This document shows, one piece after another, positions 1 to 9,246 of a DNA stretch of 64,000 nucleotides. The notes under the pieces are model-generated. The model searched no databases and was not told the DNA's origin. It saw only the letters and a list, made by a program, of their open reading frames with translations. The position numbers and the translations under genes were made by a program. The stretch is from Ornithinimicrobium cryptoxanthini (GTDB taxonomy: Bacteria > Actinomycetota > Actinomycetes > Actinomycetales > Dermatophilaceae): positions 3,038,001-3,102,000 of the forward strand of contig NZ_CP099490.1 of NCBI RefSeq assembly GCF_023923205.1. The letters run 5' to 3'. Position 1 is the stretch's first letter. Each line of letters begins with the position of its first letter.

Positions 1-805
1 CCGCGATGTCGACCAGGACAGACCCGGGCTTCATGCGCGAGACCAGGTCGTTGCTCACCAGCGTGGGGGTCCTGGCGCCGGCCACCAGCACCGCGCCGAT
101 GACCAGGTCCGCCTCCTGGACGTGCTGCTCGACCGCCAGCTTGGAGGAGGCCAGGCCATGGACCCGGTTGTTGTAGCGCCAGAACGACATCCGCAGCTTC
201 TCGAGGTCGGTGTCCAGCAGCGTGACGTCAGCACCCATGCCGAGCGCGATGTTGGCCGACTTCTGGCCGGACACCCCGGCGCCGAGGACGACCACCTTGG
301 CACTGGCAACCCCACCGACCCCGCCGAGGAGCACGCCACGCCCACCCCGCGCCTTGAGCAGGTGGTAGGCCCCGACCTGGGGGGCCAGGCAACCGGCAAC
401 CTCCGACATCGGATAGAGCAGCGGCAACAGGCCAGAGCTCAGCTGCACGGTCTCGTAGGCGATCGCGGTGACCTTGCGCGCCAGGAGCTCCTGGGTCAGC
501 TCCTTGTTGGCGGCCAGGTGCAGATAGGCGAAGAGGAGCTGGCCCTCCCGCAGGTGCGGGTACTCGGAGGCGATCGGCTCCTTGACCTTCATGACCAGGT
601 CCGCCGACTCCCACACCGCGCCCGCCTCGGGCAGGATCTGCGCCCCGGCCGCGGCATAGTCGTCATCGCCGATCGAGGAGTCGGTCCCGGCACCGGTCTC
701 GATGACGACCTCGTGCCCGTGGGCCACAAGCTCGTGCACCCCCACCGGGGTGATGGCGACGCGACCCTCCTGGACCTTGACCTCGCGGGGCACACCGATC
801 TTCAT
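1..805 (-). CDS. ald: Alanine dehydrogenase (partial, C-terminus beyond window)
   Basis: NAD-dependent alanine dehydrogenase, which interconverts L-alanine with pyruvate and ammonia in the cytosol. The first 268 residues are visible; the gene runs off the left edge. The N-terminus MKIGVPREVK is typical of the family. The substrate-binding Lys75 (in VMKVKEP) and catalytic His96 (in FAYLHLA) fall at the family positions. A Rossmann segment VVVLGAGVSGQ starts near residue 168, with an acidic residue after the next strand (LLDTD). The ATG is preceded by GGGAGCTGAG as ribosome binding site. It lies just downstream of rho on the same strand, separated by the rho terminator hairpin, where many actinobacteria have prfA instead. 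Confidence 0.95.
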   Translation of the reverse strand, partial: MKIGVPREVKVQEGRVAITPVGVHELVAHGHEVVIETGAGTDSSIGDDDYAAAGAQILPEAGAVWESADLVMKVKEPIASEYPHLREGQLLFAYLHLAANKELTQELLARKVTAIAYETVQLSSGLLPLLYPMSEVAGCLAPQVGAYHLLKARGGRGVLLGGVGGVASAKVVVLGAGVSGQKSANIALGMGADVTLLDTDLEKLRMSFWRYNNRVHGLASSKLAVEQHVQEADLVIGAVLVAGARTPTLVSNDLVSRMKPGSVLVDIA

Positions 806-896
806 GCTCAGCTCCCGTCAGTGGCAATGCGGACCGCGACGATGCGGCCCCTCCGACCCTAGTGGTCCGGCCCCGTGGAGGGCGCCCGGGCAGCGA

Positions 897-930
897 TGTG
901 GCCCGGCTCCCACACGGGAACCGGGCCACA
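897..930 (-). terminator. Hairpin downstream of rho
   Basis: Arms TGTGGCCCGG and CCGGGCCACA with an inner TCCC/GGGA pair and the loop ACAC form a strong stem 19 bases past the rho stop. There is no U-tract, as is common in GC-rich actinobacteria. A GTATGCCGTG word (minus orientation, 929-938) abuts the stem. Confidence 0.7.
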
Positions 931-948
931 CGGCATACGAGACGCTGG

Positions 949-3129
949 TCAGTCCTCGTCGTCCAGCTTGATCGAGGAGGTCTGCTGCACCTGCACGAGG
1001 AACTCGTGGTTGGACTTGGTCTTGCGCAGGCGGTCCAGCAGCAGCTCGACGGCCTGCATGGAGTCAAGCGCGGAGAGCACGCGACGCAGCTTCCACATGA
1101 TCTTGAGCTCGTCCCCACCCATCAGGATCTCCTCGCGGCGGGTGCCGGAGGGGTTGACGTCGATGGCCGGGAAGATGCGGCGGTCCGCCAGCTGGCGGGA
1201 CAGCCGCAGCTCCATGTTGCCGGTGCCCTTGAACTCCTCGAAGATGACCTCGTCCATCTTGGAGCCGGTCTCCACGAGCGCCGTCGCCAGGATGGTCAGC
1301 GAGCCACCGTGCTCGATGTTGCGGGCGGCTCCGAAGAAGCGCTTCGGCGGATAGAGGGCGCTGGAGTCGACACCACCGGACAGGATCCGGCCACTGGCGG
1401 GAGCCGCGAGGTTGTAGGCACGACCCAGGCGGGTGATCGAGTCGAGCAGGACGACCACGTCGCCGCCCATCTCGACCAGACGCTTGGCACGCTCGATGGC
1501 CAACTCGGCCACCGTGGTGTGGTCCTCGGCAGGGCGGTCGAAGGTGGAGGCGATGACCTCACCCTTGACCGTGCGCTGCATGTCCGTGACCTCCTCCGGA
1601 CGCTCGTCCACCAGGACGATCATCAGGTGCGCCTCCGGGTTGTTCTGCGTGATCGCGTTGGCGATCGACTGCAGCACCAGGGTCTTGCCGGCCTTCGGCG
1701 GGGAGACGATCAGACCGCGCTGGCCCTTGCCGATCGGGCTGACCAGGTCGATCATCCGGGTCGTCAGGTTCTTCTGCTCGGTCTCCAGGCGCAGGCGGTC
1801 CTGCGGATAGAGCGGCGTCAGCTTGGCGAACTCCGGGCGTGCCTTGGCCTCCTCCGGGCTCTGGCCGTTGACCGAGTCGAGCCGGACGAGCGCGTTGTAC
1901 TTCTGCCGGTCGCCACGGCCACCGGAGTGCTGCTGCTGGTCGCCGGCCTTGATGGCACCGGTGACGGCGTCACCCTTGCGCAGGCCGTTCTTGCGGACCA
2001 TGCCCATCGGGACATAGACGTCGCTGGGCCCGGGCAGGTAGCCGGTCGTGCGGATGAAGCCATAGCTGTCCAGGACGTCGAGCACACCGGCGACGGGCAC
2101 CAGCACGTCTTCCTCGGTGTAGGTGCTCTCCTGCTCCTCGGCGTAGTTGTCCCCACCCTGGCTGCGCCCGCGCTTGCGGTCCCGGCCCCGCTGACGGCTG
2201 CGGCGACGGCCACTGCGGCCACCATCCTCGTCGTCGTCATAGCGGCGGTTCTGGTTGCCGCCCTGCTGGTTCTGGTTGCCGCCCTGCTGGTTGCGGTTGC
2301 CGCCCTGGTTGCGGTTGTTGTCGTCGCCGCCCTGGTTGCGGTTGCCACCCTGACTGCGGTTGTCGTCGCCCTGGTTGCGGTTGTCGTCGCCGCCCTGGTT
2401 GCGGTTGCGTCCCTGGTTGCGGTTGTTGTCGTCGCCACCCTGGTTGCGGTTGTCGTCCCCGCCCTGGTTGCGGTTGTCGTCGCCACCCTGGTTGCGGTTG
2501 TCGCCGCCACCACCCTGACGGTTGTCCCCGCCCTGGTTGCGGTTGCCACCCTGACGGTTGTCCCGGCGGTTGTCCTGGCGGTTGCGGTCCTGACGGCTCT
2601 CGTCGTCACCCTGGGCGCTCTCGGCCTGGGCGTCGTTGTCGCCCCGGCGGTTGTCGCGCTCGGTCTGGCGGCCGTCCTGACCCTCGCGCTCAGCACGCTG
2701 CGGAGCGGCCTGCTCCTCGGCCGGGGCCGAGGAGGCCTCGCTGCCGCGGTCGGCGGAGTCGGACTCCGTGCGGCGGGCGGCCGGCGCACCGGCTGCGGCC
2801 GCGACGCGGCGCGAACGACGCTGCGGACGCTGCCCGGCCTCCGGGGTCTCTTGCGCCCCGTCCGTGGAGCTCTGCTCCGCGGGGGTCGACGTGCTGCTCG
2901 GCGTTGAGGTGCCGCTCTCGGCACTGCTCGCGGAGCGTGCCTGCCGCCCGGCGCCGTCCGCCGAGGCCCCGCCGCGCGCACGGATGGCCTCGACGAGGTC
3001 CGCCTTGCGCATCTTCGGGGAGACGGTGATGCCCATGCTCCCGGCGAGAGCCTGCAGCTCAGCGACGCGCATCGCGCTGAGGTTGCCCCCCGCACGTGTC
3101 GGTGCAGCGGTCTTGGTGGTGTCTGTCAC
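949..3129 (-). CDS. rho: Transcription termination factor Rho with long disordered insert
   Basis: Hexameric RNA-dependent ATPase that ends transcription. The GTG start at 3129 ([10 protein letters not shown]) follows GGGAGAAGGAAA and gives 726 residues; an in-frame upstream extension to 3231 lacks a ribosome binding site. In order: Rho N-terminal SAP-like domain (about 16-52), a very long charged insert (about 55-330) with an octad-like NRNQGGDD repeat, a cold-shock RNA-binding domain (about 335-400), then the RecA-like ATPase with Walker A PPKAGKT near 480 and Walker B VVVLLDS near 563. Long Arg/Asn-rich inserts are known in high-GC Gram-positive Rho proteins. Single gene with its own promoter and terminator. 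The repeats in DNA lie at about 2235-2600. Confidence 0.97.
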   Translation of the reverse strand: MTDTTKTAAPTRAGGNLSAMRVAELQALAGSMGITVSPKMRKADLVEAIRARGGASADGAGRQARSASSAESGTSTPSSTSTPAEQSSTDGAQETPEAGQRPQRRSRRVAAAAGAPAARRTESDSADRGSEASSAPAEEQAAPQRAEREGQDGRQTERDNRRGDNDAQAESAQGDDESRQDRNRQDNRRDNRQGGNRNQGGDNRQGGGGDNRNQGGDDNRNQGGDDNRNQGGDDNNRNQGRNRNQGGDDNRNQGDDNRSQGGNRNQGGDDNNRNQGGNRNQQGGNQNQQGGNQNRRYDDDEDGGRSGRRRSRQRGRDRKRGRSQGGDNYAEEQESTYTEEDVLVPVAGVLDVLDSYGFIRTTGYLPGPSDVYVPMGMVRKNGLRKGDAVTGAIKAGDQQQHSGGRGDRQKYNALVRLDSVNGQSPEEAKARPEFAKLTPLYPQDRLRLETEQKNLTTRMIDLVSPIGKGQRGLIVSPPKAGKTLVLQSIANAITQNNPEAHLMIVLVDERPEEVTDMQRTVKGEVIASTFDRPAEDHTTVAELAIERAKRLVEMGGDVVVLLDSITRLGRAYNLAAPASGRILSGGVDSSALYPPKRFFGAARNIEHGGSLTILATALVETGSKMDEVIFEEFKGTGNMELRLSRQLADRRIFPAIDVNPSGTRREEILMGGDELKIMWKLRRVLSALDSMQAVELLLDRLRKTKSNHEFLVQVQQTSSIKLDDED

Positions 3130-3216
3130 GAAGGTTTCCTTCTCCCTCGTAGGGGCCAGCCACAAGCTTGGCCCGGGGGTTTCAGGTAGATCCGGCTCGT
3201 TGCCGGCCCGAGTGGG

Positions 3217-3245
3217 ATTATCACCAACCACCGCGACACGTCATC
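3217..3245 (-). promoter_or_regulatory. Candidate rho promoter
   Basis: Read on the minus strand, GATGAC (3245-3240) and GATAAT (3222-3217) are separated by 17 bases, a reasonable sigma-70-like pair. Transcription would start near 3210, leaving a leader of about 80 bases with two short stems (CCGGC/GCCGG and GGGCC/GGCCC). Assigned from sequence likeness only. Confidence 0.4.
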
Positions 3246-3394
3246 CTTGCCCCAACTCGCGGGAAAGGCCACATGACTGGTGGTGGGATCACAACGCGGG
3301 ACCACGGGGCAGATGCCCACATGCGTCAATCACGAGTGCATAGCCACGGTATCACCTGTCACGGCGCTGGCACACCTCAGGCCGCCCCCGCGCG

Positions 3395-4843
3395 TCAGCC
3401 CAGCTTGACGTTGACCTGCTTGATCTGGGTGAAACCCTCGAGCATCCCCTCGAGGGAGAGCTCGCGCCCGATCCCGCTGTTCTTCATGCCGCCGTAGGAC
3501 TGTCCGACCACCTGACCGCCGCCCTGGTTGACCTGGACCCACCCCGAGTCGATCCGGTGCGCCATGCCCAGCGCCCGGTCCAGGTTCTGGGAGAAGACGA
3601 ACGCCGCCAGTCCGTAGTGCGAGTCGTTGGCCATCGCCACCGCGTCGTCCACCTCGGTCCACGGAATCACCGACAGCACCGGGCCGAAGATCTCCTCACG
3701 GGCGATCCGCCAGTCGTTGGAGACCTGGGTCAGGATCATCGGAGCGTGATAGAACCCCGGCGGGCCGACCTGCAGGGCGGGGCGCCCGTCATACGCCACC
3801 TCGACCCCGTCCTGGGCCAGGCCGTCGTCGATATAGCCCTGCACCCGGTCCCACTGCTTGGCGTTGATGATGCAGCCGATGTCGCTCGCTTCCTCGCGCG
3901 GGTCACCGACCACCAGCTGCTTGGTGCGGGCGACCAGCTTGTCGAGGAACTCGTCGTGGATCTGCTCGTGCAGGAACAGCCGCGAACCGGTGGTGCAGCT
4001 CTGGCTCTGCCGGGCGAAGCGGCTCGCGAGCAGCACCTGCTCGATGACCTCGTCGGTGCACGAGTCGGCGTCCACGATGCACGGGGACTTCCCGCCCAGC
4101 TCGAGCGAGCTGTGCGCCAAGCGGGCGCCGGCCTTGGCCGCGACCTGGAGGCCCACCGCGGTCGAGCCGGTAAAGGAGACCTTGTCGACCCCCGGGTGCT
4201 GGACCAGCGCGTCGCCGATCTCGGCGCCATAGCCCGTCACGACGTTCAGCACGCCCGGAGGCAGGTGCTCGGCGCAGATCCGGGCCAGCTCCAGGATCGT
4301 CAGAGGTGCATCTTCGGCGGCCTTGAGCACCATCGTGTTGCCGGCCGCGAGCGCGCCGGGGACCTTGAACCCGGCGATCATGAGCGGGCTGTTCCAGGGC
4401 AGGATGCCGGCCACCACCCCGAGCGGCTGGCGGCGGGTGTAGTGGAGCTGGCCTTCGCCCGCAGGCAGCACGGTGCCCTTGACCTCGGTGCTGACGCCGG
4501 CGAAATAACGGAAGCAGGCCACCAGGTTCGTCGCCTCGGGGCGCGCCTGGGTGCGGATCGCGTTGCCGGTGTCCAGGGCGGTGAGCGTGGCGAGGTGATC
4601 AATGTTGGCCTCGAGGTCGTCGGCGACCCTCAGCAGGGCGCGCTGCCGCTCGGTGGCTGGCAGCGCGGCCCAGGCAGGGAAGGCCTCCCGTGCCGCGCGC
4701 ACCGCGCGGTCGGCGTCCTCGGCCCCCGCTCGTGGCGTGCTGGCGATGACCTGGTTGCGGTCGGTGGGGGTGATCACCTCAACGGTCTGCCCCGAGGCTG
4801 CCGCGACCCACTCGCCGCCGATGTGCATCAACTGCTCGTCCAC
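3395..4843 (-). CDS. NAD(P)-dependent aldehyde dehydrogenase
   Basis: Member of the large ALDH superfamily, oxidising an aldehyde to the acid; the substrate cannot be fixed from sequence. I chose the GTG at 4843 (VDEQLMHIGGEW), preceded by CTGGAG, giving 482 residues, the usual family length. Motifs: NAD-binding PWNSPL, VSFTGSTAVG, the general-base Glu in LELGGKSP near 246 and the catalytic Cys in SQSCTTG near 282. It sits 62 bases after hom on the same strand, in the position where thrC and thrB usually follow hom in actinobacteria, so it is a replacement at a rearranged locus (inference). It resembles betaine-/aminobutyraldehyde-type enzymes more than CoA-acylating ones. Confidence 0.9.
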   Translation of the reverse strand: MDEQLMHIGGEWVAAASGQTVEVITPTDRNQVIASTPRAGAEDADRAVRAAREAFPAWAALPATERQRALLRVADDLEANIDHLATLTALDTGNAIRTQARPEATNLVACFRYFAGVSTEVKGTVLPAGEGQLHYTRRQPLGVVAGILPWNSPLMIAGFKVPGALAAGNTMVLKAAEDAPLTILELARICAEHLPPGVLNVVTGYGAEIGDALVQHPGVDKVSFTGSTAVGLQVAAKAGARLAHSSLELGGKSPCIVDADSCTDEVIEQVLLASRFARQSQSCTTGSRLFLHEQIHDEFLDKLVARTKQLVVGDPREEASDIGCIINAKQWDRVQGYIDDGLAQDGVEVAYDGRPALQVGPPGFYHAPMILTQVSNDWRIAREEIFGPVLSVIPWTEVDDAVAMANDSHYGLAAFVFSQNLDRALGMAHRIDSGWVQVNQGGGQVVGQSYGGMKNSGIGRELSLEGMLEGFTQIKQVNVKLG

Positions 4844-4904
4844 GTCTGCTCCAGTTCTCGGGGTGGTTCGGACCGGCGCTCGCCCTCGACGTTGCCGGCT
4901 CCGG

Positions 4905-5939
4905 CTAGTCTCGCGCAGCCACCCTGGCCCGCGCCAGGGTGATGAGGTCTCCGAGCACCGCCGAGGCGGTCTCGTCGCCGCCGGCACCGGCGCCGGACAG
5001 GCGCAGGCTCCCGGCGGACTCGGAGTCGATGATCACCATGTTCATGCCCTCGCGGGTCAGCGCGAAGGGGTGGTCGGCCGAGACCAGGGTGGGGCGCACG
5101 GCGACCTCTACGCGTGGCTCGGCGCTGGAACCGGACCGGGACGCCGAGGCGATCAGCTTGATCACCTGTCCCGTCCCGCGGGCTGCCTCGAAGTCCTGGT
5201 CGGTCAGCCCGGTGATGCCCTCGCGCTTGACGTCCTCGAGGGTGACGTCGACGCCCCAGGCCAGGCGCGCCAGGATGACGATCTTGGCCGCGGCGTCTAG
5301 GCCCTCGAGGTCCTCGGTCGGGTCGGCCTCGAGATAGCCCAGGTCGCCGGCCTGCTGGACGGCCTCCTGGAAAGGCACCCCCAGTCGGGCGACCGTGTCG
5401 AGGATGTAGTTGGTGGAGCCGTTGACGATGCCGTGGATCGAGCGGATCTCGTCACCGACGAGGGCCTGGCTGACCACGTGCAGCACGGGGACGGCCGCGA
5501 CCACGGCGGCCTCATAGACCAGGGTCCGCCCGAGCCGCTCGGCCGTGGCCTCCAGCTCGACGCCGTGCTGGGCGATCAGCTGCTTGTTGGCCGTGACGAC
5601 ATCCGCACCGGCACCCAGGGCGCGGGTGATCAGCTCCTGGGACAGCTCGATGCCGCCCATCACCTCGATCACGATGTCGACGTCCTCGACCAGCGACCCG
5701 GGGTCGTCGGTCAGCAGGTCGGGCAGGATGCCGGTCAGGTCTCGCGGACGACCCAGGTCGCGCACCGCGATTCCGACGAGTTCCAGCGGCGCCCCGACCC
5801 GCTGGGCATAGAGCTCGGCCCGGGCCACCATCGCCTTGGCGACGGCGGCACCAACCGTGCCGGCGCCCAGCAGGGCGACCCGCACGGGTGCCCCGGCGCC
5901 AGCCTGCGATCCGGTCGGCTGTGCGTCCTGCTCGCTCAT
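4905..5939 (-). CDS. hom: Homoserine dehydrogenase lacking the C-terminal ACT domain
   Basis: Reduces aspartate semialdehyde to homoserine, the branch to threonine and methionine. The Rossmann motif VALLGAGTVG is at residues 21-30; HGIVNGSTNYIL and GYLEADPTEDLEGLDAAAK (about 203-224) are diagnostic. The ATG at 5939 has GGAGAGG 11 bases upstream; a GTG at 5948 overlaps the argS stop but is too close to that site. The protein is only 344 residues and stops at GDLITLARARVAARD, where relatives of about 430 residues continue into a regulatory ACT domain. No ACT sequence appears in the next 62 bases. Coupled to argS, with lysA, thrC and thrB absent from their usual places. Feedback control by threonine is therefore probably lost or different (inference). 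Confidence 0.93.
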   Translation of the reverse strand: MSEQDAQPTGSQAGAGAPVRVALLGAGTVGAAVAKAMVARAELYAQRVGAPLELVGIAVRDLGRPRDLTGILPDLLTDDPGSLVEDVDIVIEVMGGIELSQELITRALGAGADVVTANKQLIAQHGVELEATAERLGRTLVYEAAVVAAVPVLHVVSQALVGDEIRSIHGIVNGSTNYILDTVARLGVPFQEAVQQAGDLGYLEADPTEDLEGLDAAAKIVILARLAWGVDVTLEDVKREGITGLTDQDFEAARGTGQVIKLIASASRSGSSAEPRVEVAVRPTLVSADHPFALTREGMNMVIIDSESAGSLRLSGAGAGGDETASAVLGDLITLARARVAARD

Positions 5940-5944
5940 CTGAC

Positions 5945-7591
5945 TCACATCCTCTCCGGCGCCGTGACGCCGAGCAGCCCGAGACCGTTGGCCAGCACCT
6001 GTCGCGTGGCGTCGTTGAGCCACAACCGGGTGCGGTGCAGGTCGGTGATCTCCTCCTGGTCGTTGAGCGGGCGAACCCGGCACTCGTCATACCACTTGTG
6101 GAATGCGGCGGCGAGGGACTCTAGATAGCGGGCGACGCGGTGCGGCTCGCGCAGCGTCGCCGACTGGGCCAGCACGCGGGGGAAGTCCCCGAGCGTGGCC
6201 AGCAGCACAGACTCGGTGTCGTGGGTCAGCAGGGACGGGTCGAAGCCGTCGTCCCGCGAGACGCCGTCCTCGCCGGCCAGCCGGGCCACGTTGCAGGTGC
6301 GCGCATGTGCGTACTGCACATAGAAGACCGGGTTGTCGTTGGAGCGCTTGCGCATCTGCTCGCCGTCCAGGTCGAGCGGGGTGTCCGCCGGGAAGCGGGC
6401 GAGCGAGTAGCGCACCGGGTCTGAACCGATCCACTCGATCAGGTCCGTGAGGAAGAGTGCGTTGCCGCGCCGCTTGCCCATCCGCTCGCCGGAGATGTTG
6501 ATCAGCTGGCCGATCAGCACCTCGATGTTGCGCTCCGGATCGTCGCCGGCACATGCCGCGATGGACTTCAGGCGCCCGACGTAGCCGTGGTGGTCGGCCC
6601 CCAGCAGGTAGATCTTCTCGGGGAAGCCGCGGTCCTTCTTGCTCAGGTAGTAGGCGGCGTCGGAGGCGAAGTAGGTGGGGTCGCCGTTGGCCCGGACCAA
6701 CACCCGGTCCCGGTCGTCGCCGAAGTCGGTGGTCCGCAGCCACACCGCACCTTCGGAGTCATAGACGTGCCCCTGCTCGCGCAACCGCGCGACGGCCTGC
6801 TCGACCGCGCCGGAGTCGTGCAACGACTTCTCTGAGAACCAGACGTCGAAGTGGACGTTGAACGCCTCGAGCGTGTCCTGGATCTGCTGCAGCTGACCCT
6901 GGTAGCCGAGCTCGCGCGCCACCGCCACAGCCTCCGCCTCGGGCAGCTCCAACAGGTCCGGGCGCTCCTGCTGCGCCTGGGTGGCGAGATCGGTGATCCA
7001 CTCGCCGCCATAGCCACCCTCGGGCACCTCAGCCCCCCGCGCACGAGCCACGATGGAGGCACCGAACAGGTCCATCTGGTTGCCCGCGTCGTTGGTGTAG
7101 TGCTCGGCTGTCACGTCGGCCCCGGACGCGATGAGGAGCCGGCGCAGGGCGTCGCCCAGCGCCGCCCACCGGGTGTGGCCGATGTGCAGCGGCCCGGTCG
7201 GGTTGGCGGACACGAACTCGAGGTTGATGACGTGCCCGGCCAGGGTGTCGTTGGTGCCGTAGGCCGCCCCCGTTTCGACGATGGTGCGCGCCAGCTCACC
7301 GGCGCTTGCTGCATCGAGGGTGATGTTGAGGAATCCGGGACCGGCCACGTCCACCGAGGCGACACCAGCGACCTCAGCGAGGCGTCCGGCGAGGAGCGTG
7401 GCGAACTCGCGCGGCGGCATACCGGCCTTCTTGCCCAGCTGCAGCGCGATGTTGGTGGACCAGTCGCCGTGCTCGCGGCCCCTGGGTCGCTCCACGCGCA
7501 CCTCGCGGGGGACCTCGACGGTGAACTCACCGGCCGCGACGGCCTGGTCGAGGGCGGCGATGATGGCTTGGGCAAGTTGTTCCGGAGTCAC
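5945..7591 (-). CDS. argS: Arginyl-tRNA synthetase
   Basis: Class I aminoacyl-tRNA synthetase charging tRNA-Arg. The 548 residues match the family. The HIGH signature is intact in TGPLHIGHTRW near residue 137. The KMSK region is represented by GERMGKRRGN near 374, the degenerate form usual for ArgRS. The N-terminal additional domain and the C-terminal DALR anticodon-binding domain (about 430-548, with HYARTCN-like VQYAHARTCNVARL) are present. ATG start. It is the first gene of a minus-strand set with hom. A tRNA-Arg(CCG) gene starts 113 bases away on the opposite strand. Confidence 0.97.
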   Translation of the reverse strand: MTPEQLAQAIIAALDQAVAAGEFTVEVPREVRVERPRGREHGDWSTNIALQLGKKAGMPPREFATLLAGRLAEVAGVASVDVAGPGFLNITLDAASAGELARTIVETGAAYGTNDTLAGHVINLEFVSANPTGPLHIGHTRWAALGDALRRLLIASGADVTAEHYTNDAGNQMDLFGASIVARARGAEVPEGGYGGEWITDLATQAQQERPDLLELPEAEAVAVARELGYQGQLQQIQDTLEAFNVHFDVWFSEKSLHDSGAVEQAVARLREQGHVYDSEGAVWLRTTDFGDDRDRVLVRANGDPTYFASDAAYYLSKKDRGFPEKIYLLGADHHGYVGRLKSIAACAGDDPERNIEVLIGQLINISGERMGKRRGNALFLTDLIEWIGSDPVRYSLARFPADTPLDLDGEQMRKRSNDNPVFYVQYAHARTCNVARLAGEDGVSRDDGFDPSLLTHDTESVLLATLGDFPRVLAQSATLREPHRVARYLESLAAAFHKWYDECRVRPLNDQEEITDLHRTRLWLNDATRQVLANGLGLLGVTAPERM

Positions 7592-7686
7592 CTCGCCGAG
7601 TCTAGTTGCGTCCTGCGGACCTCCACGACGACGTATGCCGTGTGCCGGGCCTGGGCGTCGCGTGCGGAAGCATGCCGTGCGGCTGG

Positions 7687-7692
7687 TAATCT
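7687..7692 (+). promoter_or_regulatory. Candidate -10 element of tRNA-Arg
   Basis: TAATCT preceded by TGG (extended -10 form) lies 11 bases before the first base of the tRNA. No good -35 hexamer is visible. Confidence 0.35.
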
Positions 7693-7703
7693 GTGACGCT
7701 GTT

Positions 7704-7775
7704 GCCCCCGTAGCTCAGGGGATAGAGCACCGCCCTCCGGAGGCGGGAGCGCAGGTTCGAATCCTGCCGGGGGCG
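7704..7775 (+). tRNA. tRNA-Arg (anticodon CCG)
   Basis: Full cloverleaf: acceptor GCCCCCG/CGGGGGC, D arm GCTC/GAGC, anticodon stem CCGCC/GGCGG with loop CTCCGGA (anticodon CCG at 7737-7739), a 4-base variable loop, T arm GCAGG-TTCGAAT-CCTGC and discriminator G. The CCA end is not encoded. It reads CGG, a common Arg codon at this GC content. Confidence 0.97.
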
Positions 7776-7845
7776 CAACGGAACACGAGATGGACGTGAG
7801 TGGCAGGGCGCGGAAGCTACGGCGTCCGCAGTGAGCGTGGGGTCA

Positions 7846-9114
7846 TCAGGCCAGCGACCGACGAGCAACGAGGAAGGTCGGCATCGAGCCTCGTCCCTTC
7901 AGTTCCATCGGGCCACGAGAAGTGGCCTCGACGAGTCCGCGGACGCGCAGCCAGGTTGTTTCGCTGATATGGAGCGCACCGGCGACCCCCTGTGACTCGA
8001 GACGGCTGGCCACATTGACTGTGTCGCCCCACAAGTCATAGCTGAACTTCTGTGTGCCGACCACGCCCGCGACGACCGGACCCGTGTGAATGCCGATCCG
8101 AAGGGCGAGCGTCTGGCCGAGGTCTGCTGCCACCAGTGCCACGAGATCCAACAGATCCAGGCCGAATGCCACGACTCGAGCTGGATGATCTGAAGAGGGT
8201 TCCGGCACTCCGCCCACGGCCATGTATGCGTCGCCGATGGTCTTGATCTTCTCCAGCCCGTGGCGTTCCGCCCGCTCATCGAAACCGGTGAACAAGCGAT
8301 CGAGTAGATCGCGAGTCGCGCGGGGCTCCAGGCGGGTGGCGAGCGGGGTGAACCCCACGAGGTCCGCGAACAGCACCGTGGTGTCGTCGAACCAGTCGGC
8401 GATGGTCGTCTCGCCCGCCTCCAGTCGCTGGGCGATCTTCGCTGGCAGGACATTGAGCAGGAGTCGTTCGGAAGTCGCGTGCGCCTCGGCCAGCGCCACC
8501 GTCTGCGCCTCGATGAAGCGTCGTTGGGCGAAGACGTCGCGCGCGCCCCGCTCGAGAAGGTAGGTCGTCGCGAGTCCGACAACCATGGCTACGGCGACCA
8601 GGAAGAGCTGCAGCAGGGCTGTCGGAGTGGGGTGGAGCGCGACGAGAGATGCGAAGCCGACCAGGTAGATGCCGGCGGCCACGAAGGCCAGGATGAACCG
8701 CAGGCGGAGGACGACGAAGGCAAAGATGGCGACGAGAAGGATGGCCGGTGCCGCCAAGGAATCGTGCATGCCGGCGATCTCGGACAGGACGAGGACTGCC
8801 AGTCCCGCCGAACCGTTCAGCGTGAGCCCGATGAGCTGTTGCCGGACAAGCGTCGTCGCCCACCGTGCTGCCACGTAGCCAGCTGCGTTGAGCCCGGCCA
8901 TGCCGAGGCAGATCGGCACGACGACCGCGGTGTCGACGACGAGCGCCGTCGGGATGAGCACCGTCGCGGACAGCCACAGGGCAAGGCCGGTCAGTGCCCC
9001 CATCCGCAGCTGCAGCCCGTTCGACTCGGCAACGTCCGCCTGATAGTCGCGCTCCAGCGCCGGATCCGCGAACCCGAGACTTAGTCGGCTTCGAACTCCG
9101 CCGATGTCTGACAC
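7846..9114 (-). CDS. Membrane-anchored class III adenylate cyclase
   Basis: Makes cyclic AMP from ATP. The N-terminal half (about residues 35-205) has roughly six hydrophobic segments; the C-terminal half (about 240-422) is a class III cyclase domain. Visible are the first metal Asp in LFADLVGFT (about 251), the adenine-specifying Lys in EKIKTIGDAYMAVGG with the second metal Asp (about 290), and the base-specifying Asp plus transition-state Asn and Arg in YDLWGDTVNVASRLES (about 361). Lys and Asp at the specificity positions favour ATP over GTP. All catalytic residues are kept, so it should work as a homodimer. ATG start at 9114. No receptor or cAMP-binding regulator is next to it. Confidence 0.93.
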   Translation of the reverse strand: MSDIGGVRSRLSLGFADPALERDYQADVAESNGLQLRMGALTGLALWLSATVLIPTALVVDTAVVVPICLGMAGLNAAGYVAARWATTLVRQQLIGLTLNGSAGLAVLVLSEIAGMHDSLAAPAILLVAIFAFVVLRLRFILAFVAAGIYLVGFASLVALHPTPTALLQLFLVAVAMVVGLATTYLLERGARDVFAQRRFIEAQTVALAEAHATSERLLLNVLPAKIAQRLEAGETTIADWFDDTTVLFADLVGFTPLATRLEPRATRDLLDRLFTGFDERAERHGLEKIKTIGDAYMAVGGVPEPSSDHPARVVAFGLDLLDLVALVAADLGQTLALRIGIHTGPVVAGVVGTQKFSYDLWGDTVNVASRLESQGVAGALHISETTWLRVRGLVEATSRGPMELKGRGSMPTFLVARRSLA

Positions 9115-9190
9115 GTGGGTAGTTTAGTGCCACAGCCACACTCGCAGCCTGAGTTCTCACCTGGCTGCCGGCGGTCACCTGCGACGGGAT

Positions 9191-9224
9191 CGGGACCCTC
9201 TGAAAAACTCCTCAGAGGGTCCCG
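9191..9224 (-). terminator. Perfect hairpin downstream of the RDD gene
   Basis: Thirteen paired bases (CGGGACCCTCTGA with its complement) around the loop AAAACTCC, directly after the RDD stop at 9247. It separates the RDD gene from the cyclase gene downstream on the same strand. Confidence 0.8.
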
Positions 9225-9246
9225 GCGGCAGGTCTCGACTACGGGG

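Noticed and set aside
2235..2600. CRISPR-like array
   Set aside because: The repeats are coding repeats of the Rho insert with no unique spacers; no cas gene is present.
862..2907. Long plus-strand open frame opposite rho
   Set aside because: It mirrors the rho repeats in antisense, has no ribosome binding site and gives Val/Ala-rich low-complexity protein; an effect of high GC.
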